From the NCBI GenBank assembly GCA_021784755.1, contig JAJYHM010000058.1, positions 1 through 49,502 of the forward strand: 49,502 nt of DNA, in the 5' to 3' direction. This DNA is from Pseudomonadota bacterium. GTDB taxonomy: Bacteria; Pseudomonadota; Gammaproteobacteria; Acidiferrobacterales; Acidiferrobacteraceae. Under the pieces are notes generated by a model that did not search any database, was not told the DNA's origin, and was given only the letters and a program-made list of their open reading frames with translations. This document shows, one piece after another, positions 37,223 through 45,992 of the stretch. The position numbers and the translations under genes were made by a program. Position 1 is the first letter of the stretch; the number at the start of each line of letters is the position of its first letter.

Positions 37223-37441
37223 TTAAGCCTGGTAGCGTGCGACGCTTGTGTCGATCACGCAGGTGTTCTCGACTGGACACACGGCAACACACTGGGGGTC
37301 ATCGAAATACCCTATGCATTCCGTGCACTTTTCGGGCTTTATGATGTACGTTCCGTCCTTCTCGCGGATGGCGTTGTTGGGACATTCCGGCTCGCAGGCC
37401 GAGCACGCGGTGCACTGCGAGCCTATGATCTTGTATGGCAT
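37223..37441 (-). CDS. fdxN: 2x[4Fe-4S] ferredoxin FdxN-type
   Basis: 72-residue bacterial ferredoxin. [12 protein letters not shown] and [18 protein letters not shown] form the two cluster motifs; the second has the longer spacing typical for nif-linked ferredoxins. GAAGGAGAT precedes the ATG at 37441; a frame to 37474 is rejected. It directly follows nifB, as fdxN usually does, and should feed electrons to NifB or to nitrogenase. Confidence 0.92.
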   Translation of the reverse strand: MPYKIIGSQCTACSACEPECPNNAIREKDGTYIIKPEKCTECIGYFDDPQCVAVCPVENTCVIDTSVARYQA

Positions 37442-37479
37442 GGGTATCTCCTTCGGTTTTCGATAGCGTCGCACGGGAC

Positions 37480-39033
37480 TTAGGCGGCGACGTAAGCCCC
37501 TTGGCGAATCGCCGCATCACCCTTTAGCGCGTGCGTGATCTCGCCCTTCTCCACTCGGTCGACATAGCCCTTGTAGTAGGCCAGTACCGCCGCGTCGATG
37601 AACTCGTGAGCACAGGAGTCGACCGGCTCTATTCCGGCCTCCTTCAACGAAGCCCGCGGGCAGCCGCCGATCTTGGCCACCAGGACCGCGGTGCAATCAT
37701 TCAGGGCCCGGATAATGGTCGGTAAGGCATCTTCCTCCCCGTAACCACCCTGGCAGTAAAGATCGACACGCCTATGACCCACGAATTTCGCGCCACCGGC
37801 GCCGGCCTCATAGATCTGGAATTCCTTGGCGTGCCCAAAGTGCTCGTTCACGCGCCCCTCGCCCTTGGTGGCAACGGCCACCAGAATGGCGATGTCGGAC
37901 TGGCGCTCGCGCAGCCCCTCGAGCCAGGCCCCCTTGGCGGCCGCCTTTTCTTGTCTTTGATCCTCCACGGTCGCTTGGTAGGCGCGGCGCGCTGCGCCAT
38001 CGTAGGAAAGCGCCATCTCCATCACCTTCTCGGTGGTAAATTCCGCAGAGCGATCCTCGCCCAAAAGTCCCACGGCATCGGCACGGCATTGCCGGCAATG
38101 CCGCATCATGTTCATCTGCCCCTCACAACGATCCTGCAGGGCCTTCAGTTCCTGGGCGGTAGGGCCGCGCTGCCCGTTTAGACCGAACACCGTTCCGTGC
38201 TCCGGCGCCGAGATGAGGGGCATAATGTTGTGCAGGAAGGCGCCCCGTGACTTCACGGCCTTATTGACGTCGACTAAGTGCTGATCATTGATCCCCGGGA
38301 TCATGACCGAATTGACCTTGCAGAGGATGCCGCGCTCGGTGAGCATCTCGAGGCCCTGCATCTGACGCTCATGAAGGATCTGCGCGGCCTCGCGTCCGGT
38401 GTAGCGTTTGTGCCGATAGTAGATCCACGGGTAGATTCTGGCGCCCACCTCCAGATCAACCATATTTATCGTGATCGTCACGTGATCGACGTTGAGATCC
38501 TTGATCCGGTCGACATAGTCGGGTAAGGCAAGCCCGTTCGTGGACAGGCAGAGCTTTATGTCCGGGGCCTCGCGGGCTATGAGCTCGAATGTCTTGAAGG
38601 TCTTTTCCGGATTCGCCAATGGGTCCCCTGGTCCTGCGATTCCAAGAACCGTCATCTGCGGTATGGCGCTTGCCACTGCCAAGGTCTTACGAGCAGCCTG
38701 TTCAGGCGTCAATCGCTCGCTGACGACGCCGGGGCGAGATTCGTTGGCGCAGTCATATTTCCGGTTACAGTAGTTGCATTGGATGTTGCAAGCAGGTGCC
38801 ACAGCCACATGCATGCGCGCGTAGTGGTGGTGAGCCTCTTCGCTGTAACAAGGGTGATTCTTGACTTTTTCCCATACGCCCTGGGCCATGTCCTCGGGCG
38901 CCATGGACGAGCCGCAGCCGGCCTTGCCGGACCCACCCGAGGCGCCGCAACCCTTATGCTCGGAGACCGCAACGGCTACGCCCTCCAAAGAGTCTTGCGG
39001 CCTGGCCGTATCCGAAATGTCTTTTGATTCCAT
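37480..39033 (-). CDS. nifB: FeMo-cofactor biosynthesis protein NifB
   Basis: Radical-SAM enzyme that builds NifB-co, inserting the central carbide. The 517 residues comprise an N-terminal Cys/Gly-rich lead, the radical-SAM domain with ACNIQCNYC (C-x3-C-x2-C), and a C-terminal NifX-like domain ([13 protein letters not shown]) after about residue 390. This is the two-domain form. ATG at 39033 has AGAGGAATC upstream; the upstream extension to 39090 is rejected. It leads the operon nifB to SIR2-like and has a sigma-54 promoter. Confidence 0.97.
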   Translation of the reverse strand: MESKDISDTARPQDSLEGVAVAVSEHKGCGASGGSGKAGCGSSMAPEDMAQGVWEKVKNHPCYSEEAHHHYARMHVAVAPACNIQCNYCNRKYDCANESRPGVVSERLTPEQAARKTLAVASAIPQMTVLGIAGPGDPLANPEKTFKTFELIAREAPDIKLCLSTNGLALPDYVDRIKDLNVDHVTITINMVDLEVGARIYPWIYYRHKRYTGREAAQILHERQMQGLEMLTERGILCKVNSVMIPGINDQHLVDVNKAVKSRGAFLHNIMPLISAPEHGTVFGLNGQRGPTAQELKALQDRCEGQMNMMRHCRQCRADAVGLLGEDRSAEFTTEKVMEMALSYDGAARRAYQATVEDQRQEKAAAKGAWLEGLRERQSDIAILVAVATKGEGRVNEHFGHAKEFQIYEAGAGGAKFVGHRRVDLYCQGGYGEEDALPTIIRALNDCTAVLVAKIGGCPRASLKEAGIEPVDSCAHEFIDAAVLAYYKGYVDRVEKGEITHALKGDAAIRQGAYVAA

Positions 39034-39101
39034 GGAACGATTCCTCTGCCAGTGAAAGAACCGCCGCCTGTGCGGTGGCGCATTATTCACATCGGTCCTT
39101 C

Positions 39102-39118
39102 AGCAAACGCCGTGCCAG
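39102..39118 (-). promoter_or_regulatory. Sigma-54 promoter of nifB
   Basis: Minus strand CTGGCACGGCGTTTGCT, a perfect TGGCAC-N5-TTGCT. Expected start near 39091, about 58 nt before the nifB ATG. Only three bases differ from the nifH element. Confidence 0.92.
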
Positions 39119-39181
39119 CGTCTATGGGAACGCGGGGGCGTGTCGTGACGGGCGTTTTCGCAGGGCGGGATGGGTCAGATG

Positions 39182-39197
39182 TGTCGGATTAGCGACG
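39182..39197. promoter_or_regulatory. Probable NifA site upstream of nifB, proximal
   Basis: TGTCGGATTAGCGACG matches TGT-N10-ACA except for the last base. It lies 65 bp upstream of the nifB -24 element. Confidence 0.6.
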
Positions 39198-39220
39198 AAG
39201 CCGAACAAAAACGCCCGATT

Positions 39221-39236
39221 CGTCGCTTATGCGACA
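39221..39236. promoter_or_regulatory. Probable NifA site upstream of nifB, distal
   Basis: CGTCGCTTATGCGACA matches TGT-N10-ACA except for the first base and is a good inverted repeat. It lies 39 bp from the neighbouring site and 113 bp from the rightward promoter. Confidence 0.6.
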
Positions 39237-39348
39237 TGCGCAGGGACGCGCGGGATCGCGCAGCACAAAGTGGCTTGCCCCGACGTTCCGTGTAACCACG
39301 GACGATCAGGACGGATGTGGTGGAGACACCCCGAGGCGAAGGCATATG

Positions 39349-39364
39349 TGGCATGGGACTTGCT
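39349..39364 (+). promoter_or_regulatory. Sigma-54 promoter of the A-type carrier gene
   Basis: TGGCATGGGACTTGCT matches TGGCAC-N5-TTGCW with one base off. It is nearly identical to the nifV promoter at 45271. Expected start near 39375, 100 nt before the ATG. Confidence 0.85.
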
Positions 39365-39474
39365 CTTTATACGAACTGAGACTCGCGCCCTTCCAGGGAG
39401 ACGGATGGGTTGTTCGCCGGGTGACACGAAAGATTCGCGTTGTGCCCCCGCGGTCAAAAAACGGAGGTGAAAAC

Positions 39475-39870
39475 ATGGCTCAGAAGGCATTGCAGAAAAA
39501 CTCGGATCCGGTAGAAGAGATGGGTCCGGTCGGCGGCATCGGTGACCCTATTACGGTGAGCACCGATGCGCTCAGGAAGATGCGGACGCTTATGGCCGAG
39601 GAGGGGCTGGGGGAGGTCTATCTGCGGATATGGGTCGGTGGCGGAGGCTGCGCCGGATTCCAATACGGCTTCTGCTTCGAGGGCACGACCGAGCCGGGAG
39701 ACCGGGTGATCGACAAAGACGGGGTGCGCGTCGTGATCGATCCGCTCAGTCTGCCCTACCTCATGGGAGTCGACATCGACTACCGGGACGACCTTAAAGG
39801 GGCCCGTTTTGTTGTGAAGAACCCCAACGCGCGCTCGACCTGCGGCTGCGGTAACTCGTTCTCGGCATAA
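39475..39870 (+). CDS. A-type Fe-S cluster carrier (ErpA/IscA-like)
   Basis: 131 residues: about 25 extra at the N-terminus, then VSTDALRKMRTLMAEEG, GGGGCAGFQYGF (first ligand Cys) and STCGCGNSFSA (CGC pair) as in ErpA. It delivers 4Fe-4S clusters to apo-proteins. ACGGAGGTG before the ATG decides the start. The gene has its own sigma-54 promoter opposite nifB, so it is a nif-regulated carrier and perhaps compensates for the missing nifU. Confidence 0.9.
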   Translation: MAQKALQKNSDPVEEMGPVGGIGDPITVSTDALRKMRTLMAEEGLGEVYLRIWVGGGGCAGFQYGFCFEGTTEPGDRVIDKDGVRVVIDPLSLPYLMGVDIDYRDDLKGARFVVKNPNARSTCGCGNSFSA

Positions 39871-39879
39871 AAAGGGCAA

Positions 39880-39928
39880 AGCGCGTCGCGCCATCCGGCC
39901 GCTTTCGTCGGATGGGGGCGTCGCGTTT
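39880..39928 (+). terminator. Possible terminator after the A-type carrier gene
   Basis: CCATCCG (39891-39897) pairs with CGGATGG (39909-39915), with partly complementary GCGTCGCG flanks and a short TTTT at 39925-39928. It lies between two convergent units (this gene and fixX). Confidence 0.4.
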
Positions 39929-40165
39929 TGTCGCCAAGAAACCACCCTCCTGAGTGGCGAGGGGACCGGGAGACAGCCCACCGCAACGCCTGGTACGCGG
40001 ACGCCCGTGTAGCCATAACGGCGTTTTAGTGGATGCAAGGGCAAACAATGCTCGCGGCGGACCGAATGCGGGCAGCGGCCTATAGGGCGGCACGGCTTGC
40101 CACAAGCTCCAGAACACCCCTTCCCAGGAAGGCCTAGTCAAGAGAGACCGTGCCCGGCTTCAATG

Positions 40166-40453
40166 TCAGCCGAACTTGAACAAGATGCCGTAGCCCCCTC
40201 GAGGGTACTCCCAACGAACGTTGCGGTGCTCGCCACATATGACGCGGCAGGTCCCACACTCAAGGCAGCCGTCAGTGATTAATGTCACACGCCCGCCGTT
40301 GTCCTCAGCGTAGCACCCCGCCGGACAACAGAACGTGCAAGGCTTTTCCTTGCACTGAACGGCGCAAATGTCCCCATCGGTGATCTCGATATGGGCGCGC
40401 CCAGCGTCCACGCGGTACCGGTTCTGGAAAAGTTTTTCCTCTATGCGCATCAT
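40166..40453 (-). CDS. fixX: Ferredoxin-like protein FixX
   Basis: 95-residue 4Fe-4S protein that belongs to the electron-bifurcating FixABCX complex, next to FixC. Cysteine-rich segment [19 protein letters not shown] and [11 protein letters not shown] (cluster ligands) are as expected. The ATG at 40453 overlaps the fixC stop (ATGA) with GGAGGG upstream; a frame to 40468 exists but the overlap start is more likely. Last gene of the nifV operon. Confidence 0.93.
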   Translation of the reverse strand: MMRIEEKLFQNRYRVDAGRAHIEITDGDICAVQCKEKPCTFCCPAGCYAEDNGGRVTLITDGCLECGTCRVICGEHRNVRWEYPRGGYGILFKFG

Positions 40454-41748
40454 TCGAACGCCCTCCACAACTTGAACGCATCGGCGAACAATCCGAACCT
40501 CGATCGCGTGCGCGTGAATTCCTGCCGAATTGCGCGCTCCTTGGTTTTTTTGTCCATCCCATCTACCGTCAAGAGAGTATGGGCCGCGTGGCTTACGAGA
40601 TGGGGATAGTCGGTAAAAAATTGCCGGTTTTTGTCCATGACGCTCGGCACATTTTTGTATTTTTTCATGTCTTTCATGACGAAGCTTTCATCCAGAGCCT
40701 TGCGGTAGGCCGCCAGATTCCGGGCGGTCATGGGTTTACCGCGCGCCTTCAGATCGATGATCGTCTCGGCCGCGAGACGCCCGGTGGTCATGGCCAGATT
40801 CGATCCCTCGCGATGCACGGCGTTGACGAACATGCCGGCGTCACCCACCATGAGCCAGCCGTCGCCATAAACAGCCGGGATGGCGTTGTAGCCGCCTTCT
40901 GGGATCAGATGCGCGGTATATTCCTTCATCTCGCCCGCTTCGAGCAGCGGCCTTATGGCCGGATGGGCCTTCATGCGCTCGAGCAAGACATAAGGGGCGA
41001 TTTTGCTCTTCTTGAAGTCGGAGAGCAGACAACCGACTCCGATCGTCACAGACTCTTTGTTTGTGTAGAGGAAGCCCGTACCCACCATGCCTTGGGTGAT
41101 CTTGCCGGCCATCTCGATGACGACACCCTCGGTCCCTTTGACGTTGAAACGGTCCTCTATCGTCTGCTCGGGCAGAAAGTGGATCTCCTTGACGGCCAGC
41201 GCCACATCTTTGGGTTTTAGTTCGCCGTGAAATCCCGCCTTGCGTGCAAGGAGGGAATTGACGCCATCAGCCAGAATAACAATATCGGCATACACCGATC
41301 CGTTCTCGCGGTCGGTGCGGACTCCCACCACGCGGTGCCCGTCCATGTGCAAGTCGAGCACCGTGGTCTCGCAAACGACGAGCGCCCCGGCATCGCGGAC
41401 TTTTTTGGAGAACCAGCGATCGAACTGGGAACGGATGATGGTGTAGCGGTTATAAGGAGGCTTGCTGAAATCGGCCGATCGATAAGTGCCGCCGATATAG
41501 GACTCATCATCCAAGACCCACATGCGCTGCTCGATGACATGACGCTCCAGCGGCGCATCCTCGCGGAAGTCCGGTATGATCCTCTCCAGGGCATCAGAAT
41601 AGAGAATGGCCCCCTGCACGTTCTTAGACCCTGAGTACTCGCCGCGCTCGATTTGCAGGACCTTGAGGCCGGCCCGGGCCAGGGTATAGGCAGCACTGTT
41701 CCCGGCGGGGCCCGCGCCTACGACAATGGCATCGAAATGTTCCGACAT
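40450..41748 (-). CDS. fixC: FixC, ETF-quinone oxidoreductase-like flavoprotein
   Basis: 432-residue FAD protein. The dinucleotide motif [19 protein letters not shown] is at the N-terminus and the second FAD contact is [19 protein letters not shown]. FixABCX uses NADH to reduce quinone and, by bifurcation, low-potential ferredoxin or flavodoxin for nitrogenase. Overlaps fixX by 4 nt. It follows fixB by 16 bp with AAGGAGG before the ATG. Confidence 0.96.
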   Translation of the reverse strand: MSEHFDAIVVGAGPAGNSAAYTLARAGLKVLQIERGEYSGSKNVQGAILYSDALERIIPDFREDAPLERHVIEQRMWVLDDESYIGGTYRSADFSKPPYNRYTIIRSQFDRWFSKKVRDAGALVVCETTVLDLHMDGHRVVGVRTDRENGSVYADIVILADGVNSLLARKAGFHGELKPKDVALAVKEIHFLPEQTIEDRFNVKGTEGVVIEMAGKITQGMVGTGFLYTNKESVTIGVGCLLSDFKKSKIAPYVLLERMKAHPAIRPLLEAGEMKEYTAHLIPEGGYNAIPAVYGDGWLMVGDAGMFVNAVHREGSNLAMTTGRLAAETIIDLKARGKPMTARNLAAYRKALDESFVMKDMKKYKNVPSVMDKNRQFFTDYPHLVSHAAHTLLTVDGMDKKTKERAIRQEFTRTRSRFGLFADAFKLWRAFE

Positions 41749-41764
41749 AAAACCTCCTTAACCG

Positions 41765-42868
41765 TCAGCCGGCCCGCTTCCTGGCCTTTAAGTGCTCCGT
41801 AAACGCCTGGGTCAAGGCCGGCAGTATGGTCATGGCGTTGCCGACGATGCCGTAGTGCGCGAAATCGAATATCGGGGCGTTGGCGTCCTCATTGATCGCA
41901 ACGATCACGTCGGATTTGTCCATGCCGACGCGATGCTGGACGGCCCCCGATATACCCGCCGCGATGTAGAGCCGCGGCCGAACTGTCTTTCCGGACTGCC
42001 CCACCTGCCGCTCGGGGCCGACCCAGCCTGCCTGGATCACCGGACGACTCGCACCCACCTCCGCACCCAGTACGCGCGCGAGATCGTGTATGAGACGGAA
42101 GTTGTCCTGGCGCTTCATGCCGCGCCCACCGCTTACGATAATGTCGGCGAAGGGCAGCTGGGCCTCTGCGACACGGTCGTCGGGGATAAATTCCAGGATC
42201 TTTGTGGCGATCGACTCCTCGACGATCGCAACCGGGTGCTCGACCACGCGGCCGGTACGGGTGGCGTCGGCGACCGGCATGGCCATGACCCGCGGCCGCA
42301 CGGTCGCCATCTGCGGGCGGTAGTTCAAGGTCACGATAGTGCACAAGAGGCTGCCGCCGAAGGTCGGGCGAGTGGCCGCAAGACCCCGGTTCTCGGGGTC
42401 GATCACAAGGCCCGTGCAATCGGCGGTAAGCCCTGTCTTTAAAGTCGTGGCAACACTGCCGGCCAAGTCGCGCCCGAGCGTCGTCGCCCCCAGAAGCAAG
42501 ATCTCCGGGCAGTAGCGATTGACGAGCTCGGTGAGCACGGTCGTGTATGGGGCATTGCGATAGTCTTTGAGGGTCGGATGACAGGCGAGATAACAGAGGT
42601 CCGCGCCGAAGTGTATAGCCTGATCGCAGCAATCCCGAATGGCGTCACTGGGGGAGCCGAGCAGGACCGCTGCGAGCTCCACATTCAGGGCATCGGCCAG
42701 CTTGCGGCCCTCGCCCAGTAATTCCCAGGATACGGGATGGACCTGCCCGCGCTCGTATTCGACAAAGACCCAGACCCCCTTGTAGCCTGCCAGACGTTCG
42801 TCAAGCTTCATGACGCGGCGGCCGGCAGCTCGCGGTGCCTGCTTTTGTTGTGCTGGTGAGGACGTCAT
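41765..42868 (-). CDS. fixB: FixB, electron transfer flavoprotein alpha-type subunit
   Basis: 367 residues: ETF alpha N-domain ([26 protein letters not shown]) and C-terminal FAD domain with [23 protein letters not shown]. Together with FixA it holds the bifurcating flavin. ATG at 42868 overlaps the fixA stop by 4 nt. About 20 extra basic residues precede the usual FixB start; an internal ATG at 42811 lacks a ribosome site. Confidence 0.95.
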   Translation of the reverse strand: MTSSPAQQKQAPRAAGRRVMKLDERLAGYKGVWVFVEYERGQVHPVSWELLGEGRKLADALNVELAAVLLGSPSDAIRDCCDQAIHFGADLCYLACHPTLKDYRNAPYTTVLTELVNRYCPEILLLGATTLGRDLAGSVATTLKTGLTADCTGLVIDPENRGLAATRPTFGGSLLCTIVTLNYRPQMATVRPRVMAMPVADATRTGRVVEHPVAIVEESIATKILEFIPDDRVAEAQLPFADIIVSGGRGMKRQDNFRLIHDLARVLGAEVGASRPVIQAGWVGPERQVGQSGKTVRPRLYIAAGISGAVQHRVGMDKSDVIVAINEDANAPIFDFAHYGIVGNAMTILPALTQAFTEHLKARKRAG

Positions 42869-43728
42869 AGGGAACTCCCGTCGGGCGTGGGGGAAGGGTT
42901 GATGGCAAGCGCCACATCCGGGCGGTTCGAGAAGAGCTTGGCAACCAAGGTCGCCGCCAGATCGATCGGCTGTCCGCTCTGCGTCTCGATGATCTCCGCG
43001 CGACGGTTAGTGGGAGTAGGCGCGAAGACCTTGGAGACGGCAGTCGGCGACCCCTTCAGGCCTATCTTTGTGGCATCATCGATATGGGCGTCGTCCTTGC
43101 TCCATAGCGCGAGCGCATGGCGCTCGGCACGAAGCATGTCGGTCAAGGACGCGAAGCGCATCTCGTTGATGCCCTCAAGCACGGTAATGAGCGCCGGCAA
43201 CTGGGTCTTCAAAACCTGCACCCCGCCCTCGGACCGTCTGTGCACGACGATCTCTCTGGCAGCCGGATCGAGGGAGACGATCTTGCTCACATACGTAAGC
43301 AACTGCATATCAAGACGCGTGGCGATGCCAGGCCCCACCTGTGCTGTGTCGCCGTCTATGGTCTGCTTGCCGGCAAAGACGAGATCGACCGGCAGGCCCT
43401 TATGGACCTGGCGTATCGCTGCCGATAAGGCGTAACTCGTGGCCAGGGTGTCGGCACCCGCGAAGGCGCGGTCGGTCAGCAGGATAGCCTCGTCGGCACC
43501 GAACGCCAGGGCCTTGCGCAGCGCCGCCTCGGCCTGTGGCGGCCCCATGCATAGCGCGGTCACGCGCGCCCGGTAGCGATCCTTCAGGCGCAGCGCCTCC
43601 TCGAGAGCATAGAGATCGTAGGGGTTCACGATCGCAGGCACCCCTTGGCGCATGATGGTATTGGTAACCGGGTGCACGCGGATCTGTGCGCTGTCGGGGA
43701 CCTGTTTTATGCAAACCAGGATATGCAT
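42865..43728 (-). CDS. fixA: FixA, electron transfer flavoprotein beta-type subunit
   Basis: 287 residues of ETF beta type: [20 protein letters not shown] at the start, [16 protein letters not shown], and [23 protein letters not shown] near residue 120. ATG at 43728 has AAAGGAGAG upstream, in the last codons of nifW; the frame to 43854 is the shadow of nifW. The presence of fixABCX and absence of rnf or nifF suggest that this is the main route of electrons to nitrogenase. Confidence 0.96.
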   Translation of the reverse strand: MHILVCIKQVPDSAQIRVHPVTNTIMRQGVPAIVNPYDLYALEEALRLKDRYRARVTALCMGPPQAEAALRKALAFGADEAILLTDRAFAGADTLATSYALSAAIRQVHKGLPVDLVFAGKQTIDGDTAQVGPGIATRLDMQLLTYVSKIVSLDPAAREIVVHRRSEGGVQVLKTQLPALITVLEGINEMRFASLTDMLRAERHALALWSKDDAHIDDATKIGLKGSPTAVSKVFAPTPTNRRAEIIETQSGQPIDLAATLVAKLFSNRPDVALAINPSPTPDGSSL

Positions 43729-43729
43729 C

Positions 43730-44092
43730 TCACTCTCCTTTGGGGCGCACCGCGGGGGTACGCCCGATCGTCTTGACCGCAACCTCCGCCGTCTGGTCCT
43801 GAAAAACCCGGAAGACCTTCTCGATGCGTGCGTTCGAGCACACGAAATCTCCATGAGCCCTCTCTAGGAGGGACGCGCACAAGGCGTGCAGGTCCTCGCC
43901 GTCTGCAGACGCGTCGTCGAGGGCAGTCGCTAGATATTGGCGGAAACGTTTTAGGATATGGAGACGGTTCACGTTCACGACGTGTTTGTCGTAGGGCACC
44001 GCCAAATACTCGAAGAACTCCTCGGCCGCCGATAATTGGCTCAACTCACGAAAGAGCCTCTGGCTTGCCGATCCCCGGGATTGGACGCTCAT
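43730..44092 (-). CDS. nifW: NifW, nitrogenase-stabilising protein
   Basis: 120 residues matching NifW: LFRELSQLSAAEEFFEYLAVPYD at the N-terminus, VNVNRLHILKRFRQYL, and FVCSNARIEKVFRVFQDQ. NifW protects or assists maturation of MoFe protein, notably under oxygen. Overlaps the nifV stop by 4 nt (ATGA) and ends just before fixA. Confidence 0.93.
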   Translation of the reverse strand: MSVQSRGSASQRLFRELSQLSAAEEFFEYLAVPYDKHVVNVNRLHILKRFRQYLATALDDASADGEDLHALCASLLERAHGDFVCSNARIEKVFRVFQDQTAEVAVKTIGRTPAVRPKGE

Positions 44093-45234
44093 ATGGCTAC
44101 CATCGCCGCCGCCTGGGCGCCGGTCTCGCCAAGGAAGCCGCGCAAATCCTGATCGCTCGGCGGGTTTTTGGTGCGCATGGCGTGGGCACGGACCAAAGTC
44201 ACGATCTCCTGCGCCTGCTCGCGGCTTAGCGCAATGCCCATCTTGTCGTAGACGTAGGCCACGGCGCGCGAACCTGAGTGCTTACCGAGCACGACGCGAT
44301 GCGCGCGCCCCACCTCCGCCGGGTCGAAGCCCTGATAGGTACGGACATCCTTCAATAGCCCGTCGACGTGAATACCGGCCTCGTGGGTGAACACCGCATC
44401 GCCGACGATGCTCTTCTGGGCGGGGGTCGGGCGACCGGAGGCCCGGCTGACGAGTTCTGAGATCAGAGGCAGGTGCGTCATGTCGATGCCTGTCGGGCGT
44501 TGATGGATCACGCGCAGCGCAAGCACCACCTCCTCCAGGCTCGCGTTACCGGCCCGCTCACCCAGACCGTTTACGGTAGTGTTTGCGTAACGGGCGCCGG
44601 CAAGCACCGCCGCCAGGGTATTGGCGGTGGCAAGGCCAAGGTCGTCGTGCGCATGGATTTCGATCGGCAGGTCGGTATTGTGAACAAGCGCAGCGATGCG
44701 CTCGTGTGTGGTGAACGGGTCCAGCACCCCGAGGGTATCGGCAAATCGTAGCCGCCAAGCCCCTGCCTTTTGCGCCGCGTCAGCGATCCGATGCAGGAAG
44801 CCTGGATCGGCGCGCGAGGCGTCCTCGGCCCCGACCGAGACCGTCAGGCCCCGATCGACGGCGTCCCCCACAAAGCGCGTCACGGTCTTCAAGACCCAAA
44901 GGCGGTCACGCCCAAGTTTACGGCGGATCTGGATGTCCGAGGCCGGGATCGAAAGATGGACGAGTACCGGTCCGCAAAGAGCGGCGGCGTCGAGGTCAGA
45001 GCGGCACATGCGCGCCCACACCATAAGGCGCGCGCCGAGCTTGAGCGCACCAAGCGCACGTATCGTTTCGCGTTCCTCGGGGCCCAGGGCCGGTATGCCG
45101 ACCTCCATTTCGGCGACTCCAGCGCGATCCAGGGCACAGGCGATGGCGATCTTTTCCTCGGTGCTGAAGACCACGCCGGCCGTCTGTTCCCCGTCACGCA
45201 AGGTGGTGTCGTTGATCCCTACCGCAAGATCCAT
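44089..45234 (-). CDS. nifV: Homocitrate synthase NifV
   Basis: Condenses acetyl-CoA and 2-oxoglutarate to homocitrate, the organic ligand of FeMo-co. 381 residues with NDTTLRDGEQTAGVVF (metal and substrate), IHAHDDLGLATANTLAA (HxH metal ligands), and NTTVNGLGERAGNASLEEV. ATG at 45234 matches the family N-terminus and has GGGGG upstream; the long frame to 45465 crosses the promoter and is rejected. First gene of nifV-W-fixABCX. Confidence 0.95.
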   Translation of the reverse strand: MDLAVGINDTTLRDGEQTAGVVFSTEEKIAIACALDRAGVAEMEVGIPALGPEERETIRALGALKLGARLMVWARMCRSDLDAAALCGPVLVHLSIPASDIQIRRKLGRDRLWVLKTVTRFVGDAVDRGLTVSVGAEDASRADPGFLHRIADAAQKAGAWRLRFADTLGVLDPFTTHERIAALVHNTDLPIEIHAHDDLGLATANTLAAVLAGARYANTTVNGLGERAGNASLEEVVLALRVIHQRPTGIDMTHLPLISELVSRASGRPTPAQKSIVGDAVFTHEAGIHVDGLLKDVRTYQGFDPAEVGRAHRVVLGKHSGSRAVAYVYDKMGIALSREQAQEIVTLVRAHAMRTKNPPSDQDLRGFLGETGAQAAAMVAI

Positions 45235-45270
45235 GTCGCAAACCCCCATGATCGCCCACGCACTCCCGAT

Positions 45271-45286
45271 AGCAAGCCCCATGCCA
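45271..45286 (-). promoter_or_regulatory. Sigma-54 promoter of nifV-nifW-fixABCX
   Basis: Minus strand TGGCATGGGGCTTGCT, one base off consensus and 15 of 16 identical to the promoter at 39349. Expected start near 45260, 26 nt before the nifV ATG. Confidence 0.85.
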
Positions 45287-45372
45287 AGGACTGGAATGGC
45301 GTGAAAAGGCGGGCCGCCGCCATAGCGCCCGGTAAAGGAGCCCCGCGATGTGGGCTTTGCGACCGACACGCC

Positions 45373-45388
45373 TGTCGCAAACCGGACG
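45373..45388. promoter_or_regulatory. Probable NifA site for nifV
   Basis: TGTCGCAAACCGGACG matches TGT-N10-ACA except the last base, 88 bp upstream of the -24 element. It shares TGTCGCAAA with the site at 45742. A weaker TGT-N10-ACC lies at 45349. Confidence 0.55.
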
Positions 45389-45695
45389 TACCGCCCATCA
45401 AAGGGGGCCGCACGCAAAACCGGCCGCGCCCCGCCGGGGTGTCCACAAGAGGGCTTGGCAGACACGTGGCGAACAGGGAGCCCCCCGACCCTTAGTCGCC
45501 CGCGCCCCGAGCGAGGGGCTCCGATCGCCTGGCAGGCGCTCGATCACGGCAGGCGTCTGACCGATAGACCTTTTGCGGGACCTTTCGGCTTCGATGCAGG
45601 GGTCTGGCTCCGGCGCGGTGCGGGGTGCGCGGAGCGGCGACGATGGGTGCGCCCCTTGCCACCACGTGCCCCCGCTCACCCCGCGACGCCGTCCG

Positions 45696-45711
45696 AGCAA
45701 GTCTTGTGCCC
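45696..45711 (-). promoter_or_regulatory. Second, distal sigma-54 promoter upstream of nifV
   Basis: Minus strand GGGCACAAGACTTGCT keeps GGCAC-N5-TTGCT with only the first base changed. Two perfect NifA sites lie 32 and 72 bp upstream of it. It points toward nifV but 450 bp away, giving either a long leader or a separate small RNA. Confidence 0.7.
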
Positions 45712-45741
45712 CCTCAACAAGTCATTGGAGTCCACGGCCTA

Positions 45742-45757
45742 TGTCGCAAAGCCGACA
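45742..45757. promoter_or_regulatory. NifA upstream activator site in nifV-nifA region, site 1
   Basis: TGTCGCAAAGCCGACA, a perfect TGT-N10-ACA and near-complete inverted repeat. 40 bp from the next site, the same spacing as the nifH pair. Confidence 0.8.
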
Positions 45758-45781
45758 ATATCTCGACAAAGTGGCGCCATT

Positions 45782-45797
45782 TGTCTGAACAACGACA
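45782..45797. promoter_or_regulatory. NifA upstream activator site in nifV-nifA region, site 2
   Basis: TGTCTGAACAACGACA, a perfect TGT-N10-ACA, about 195 bp before the nifA ATG. May activate the leftward promoter or autoregulate nifA. Confidence 0.8.
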
Positions 45798-45992
45798 AGG
45801 CCCGGTTCGAAGCGCTGGGGCGCCTGGGCGTGCTTGCCCCGCCTCGCAAGCCGCGTTGGCCCTTCTCGAGTGGACTCAATGCCACCCATAACAACGCGAA
45901 TGGCGGACAGCCCTCGTGACGGTACATAAATTGCCTTGGATAGCGGTAGAATCACTACTTAAGGGCACTCGACACGCAATGGGGATGGTGCC

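Larger units (their letters stand above)
39034..39474. promoter_or_regulatory. Divergent nifB / A-type carrier control region
   Basis: 441 bp with a leftward sigma-54 promoter (39102) and a rightward one (39349) separated by two near-consensus NifA sites. Frames that cross this stretch do not look like proteins. Confidence 0.8.
45235..45992. promoter_or_regulatory. nifV / nifA divergent control region
   Basis: About 760 bp with two leftward sigma-54 promoters (45271 and 45696), three NifA-like sites and a weak sigma-70-like start for nifA (TACATA 45923, TAGAAT 45947). No convincing gene; the frames here are short, Arg/Pro-rich and lack ribosome sites. Confidence 0.7.

Noticed and set aside
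45963-45978. GGGCACTCGACACGCA as a sigma-54 promoter for nifA
   Set aside because: GG/GC spacing fits, but the TT of TTGC is absent and the start would fall about 4 nt before the nifA ATG, leaving no ribosome site.
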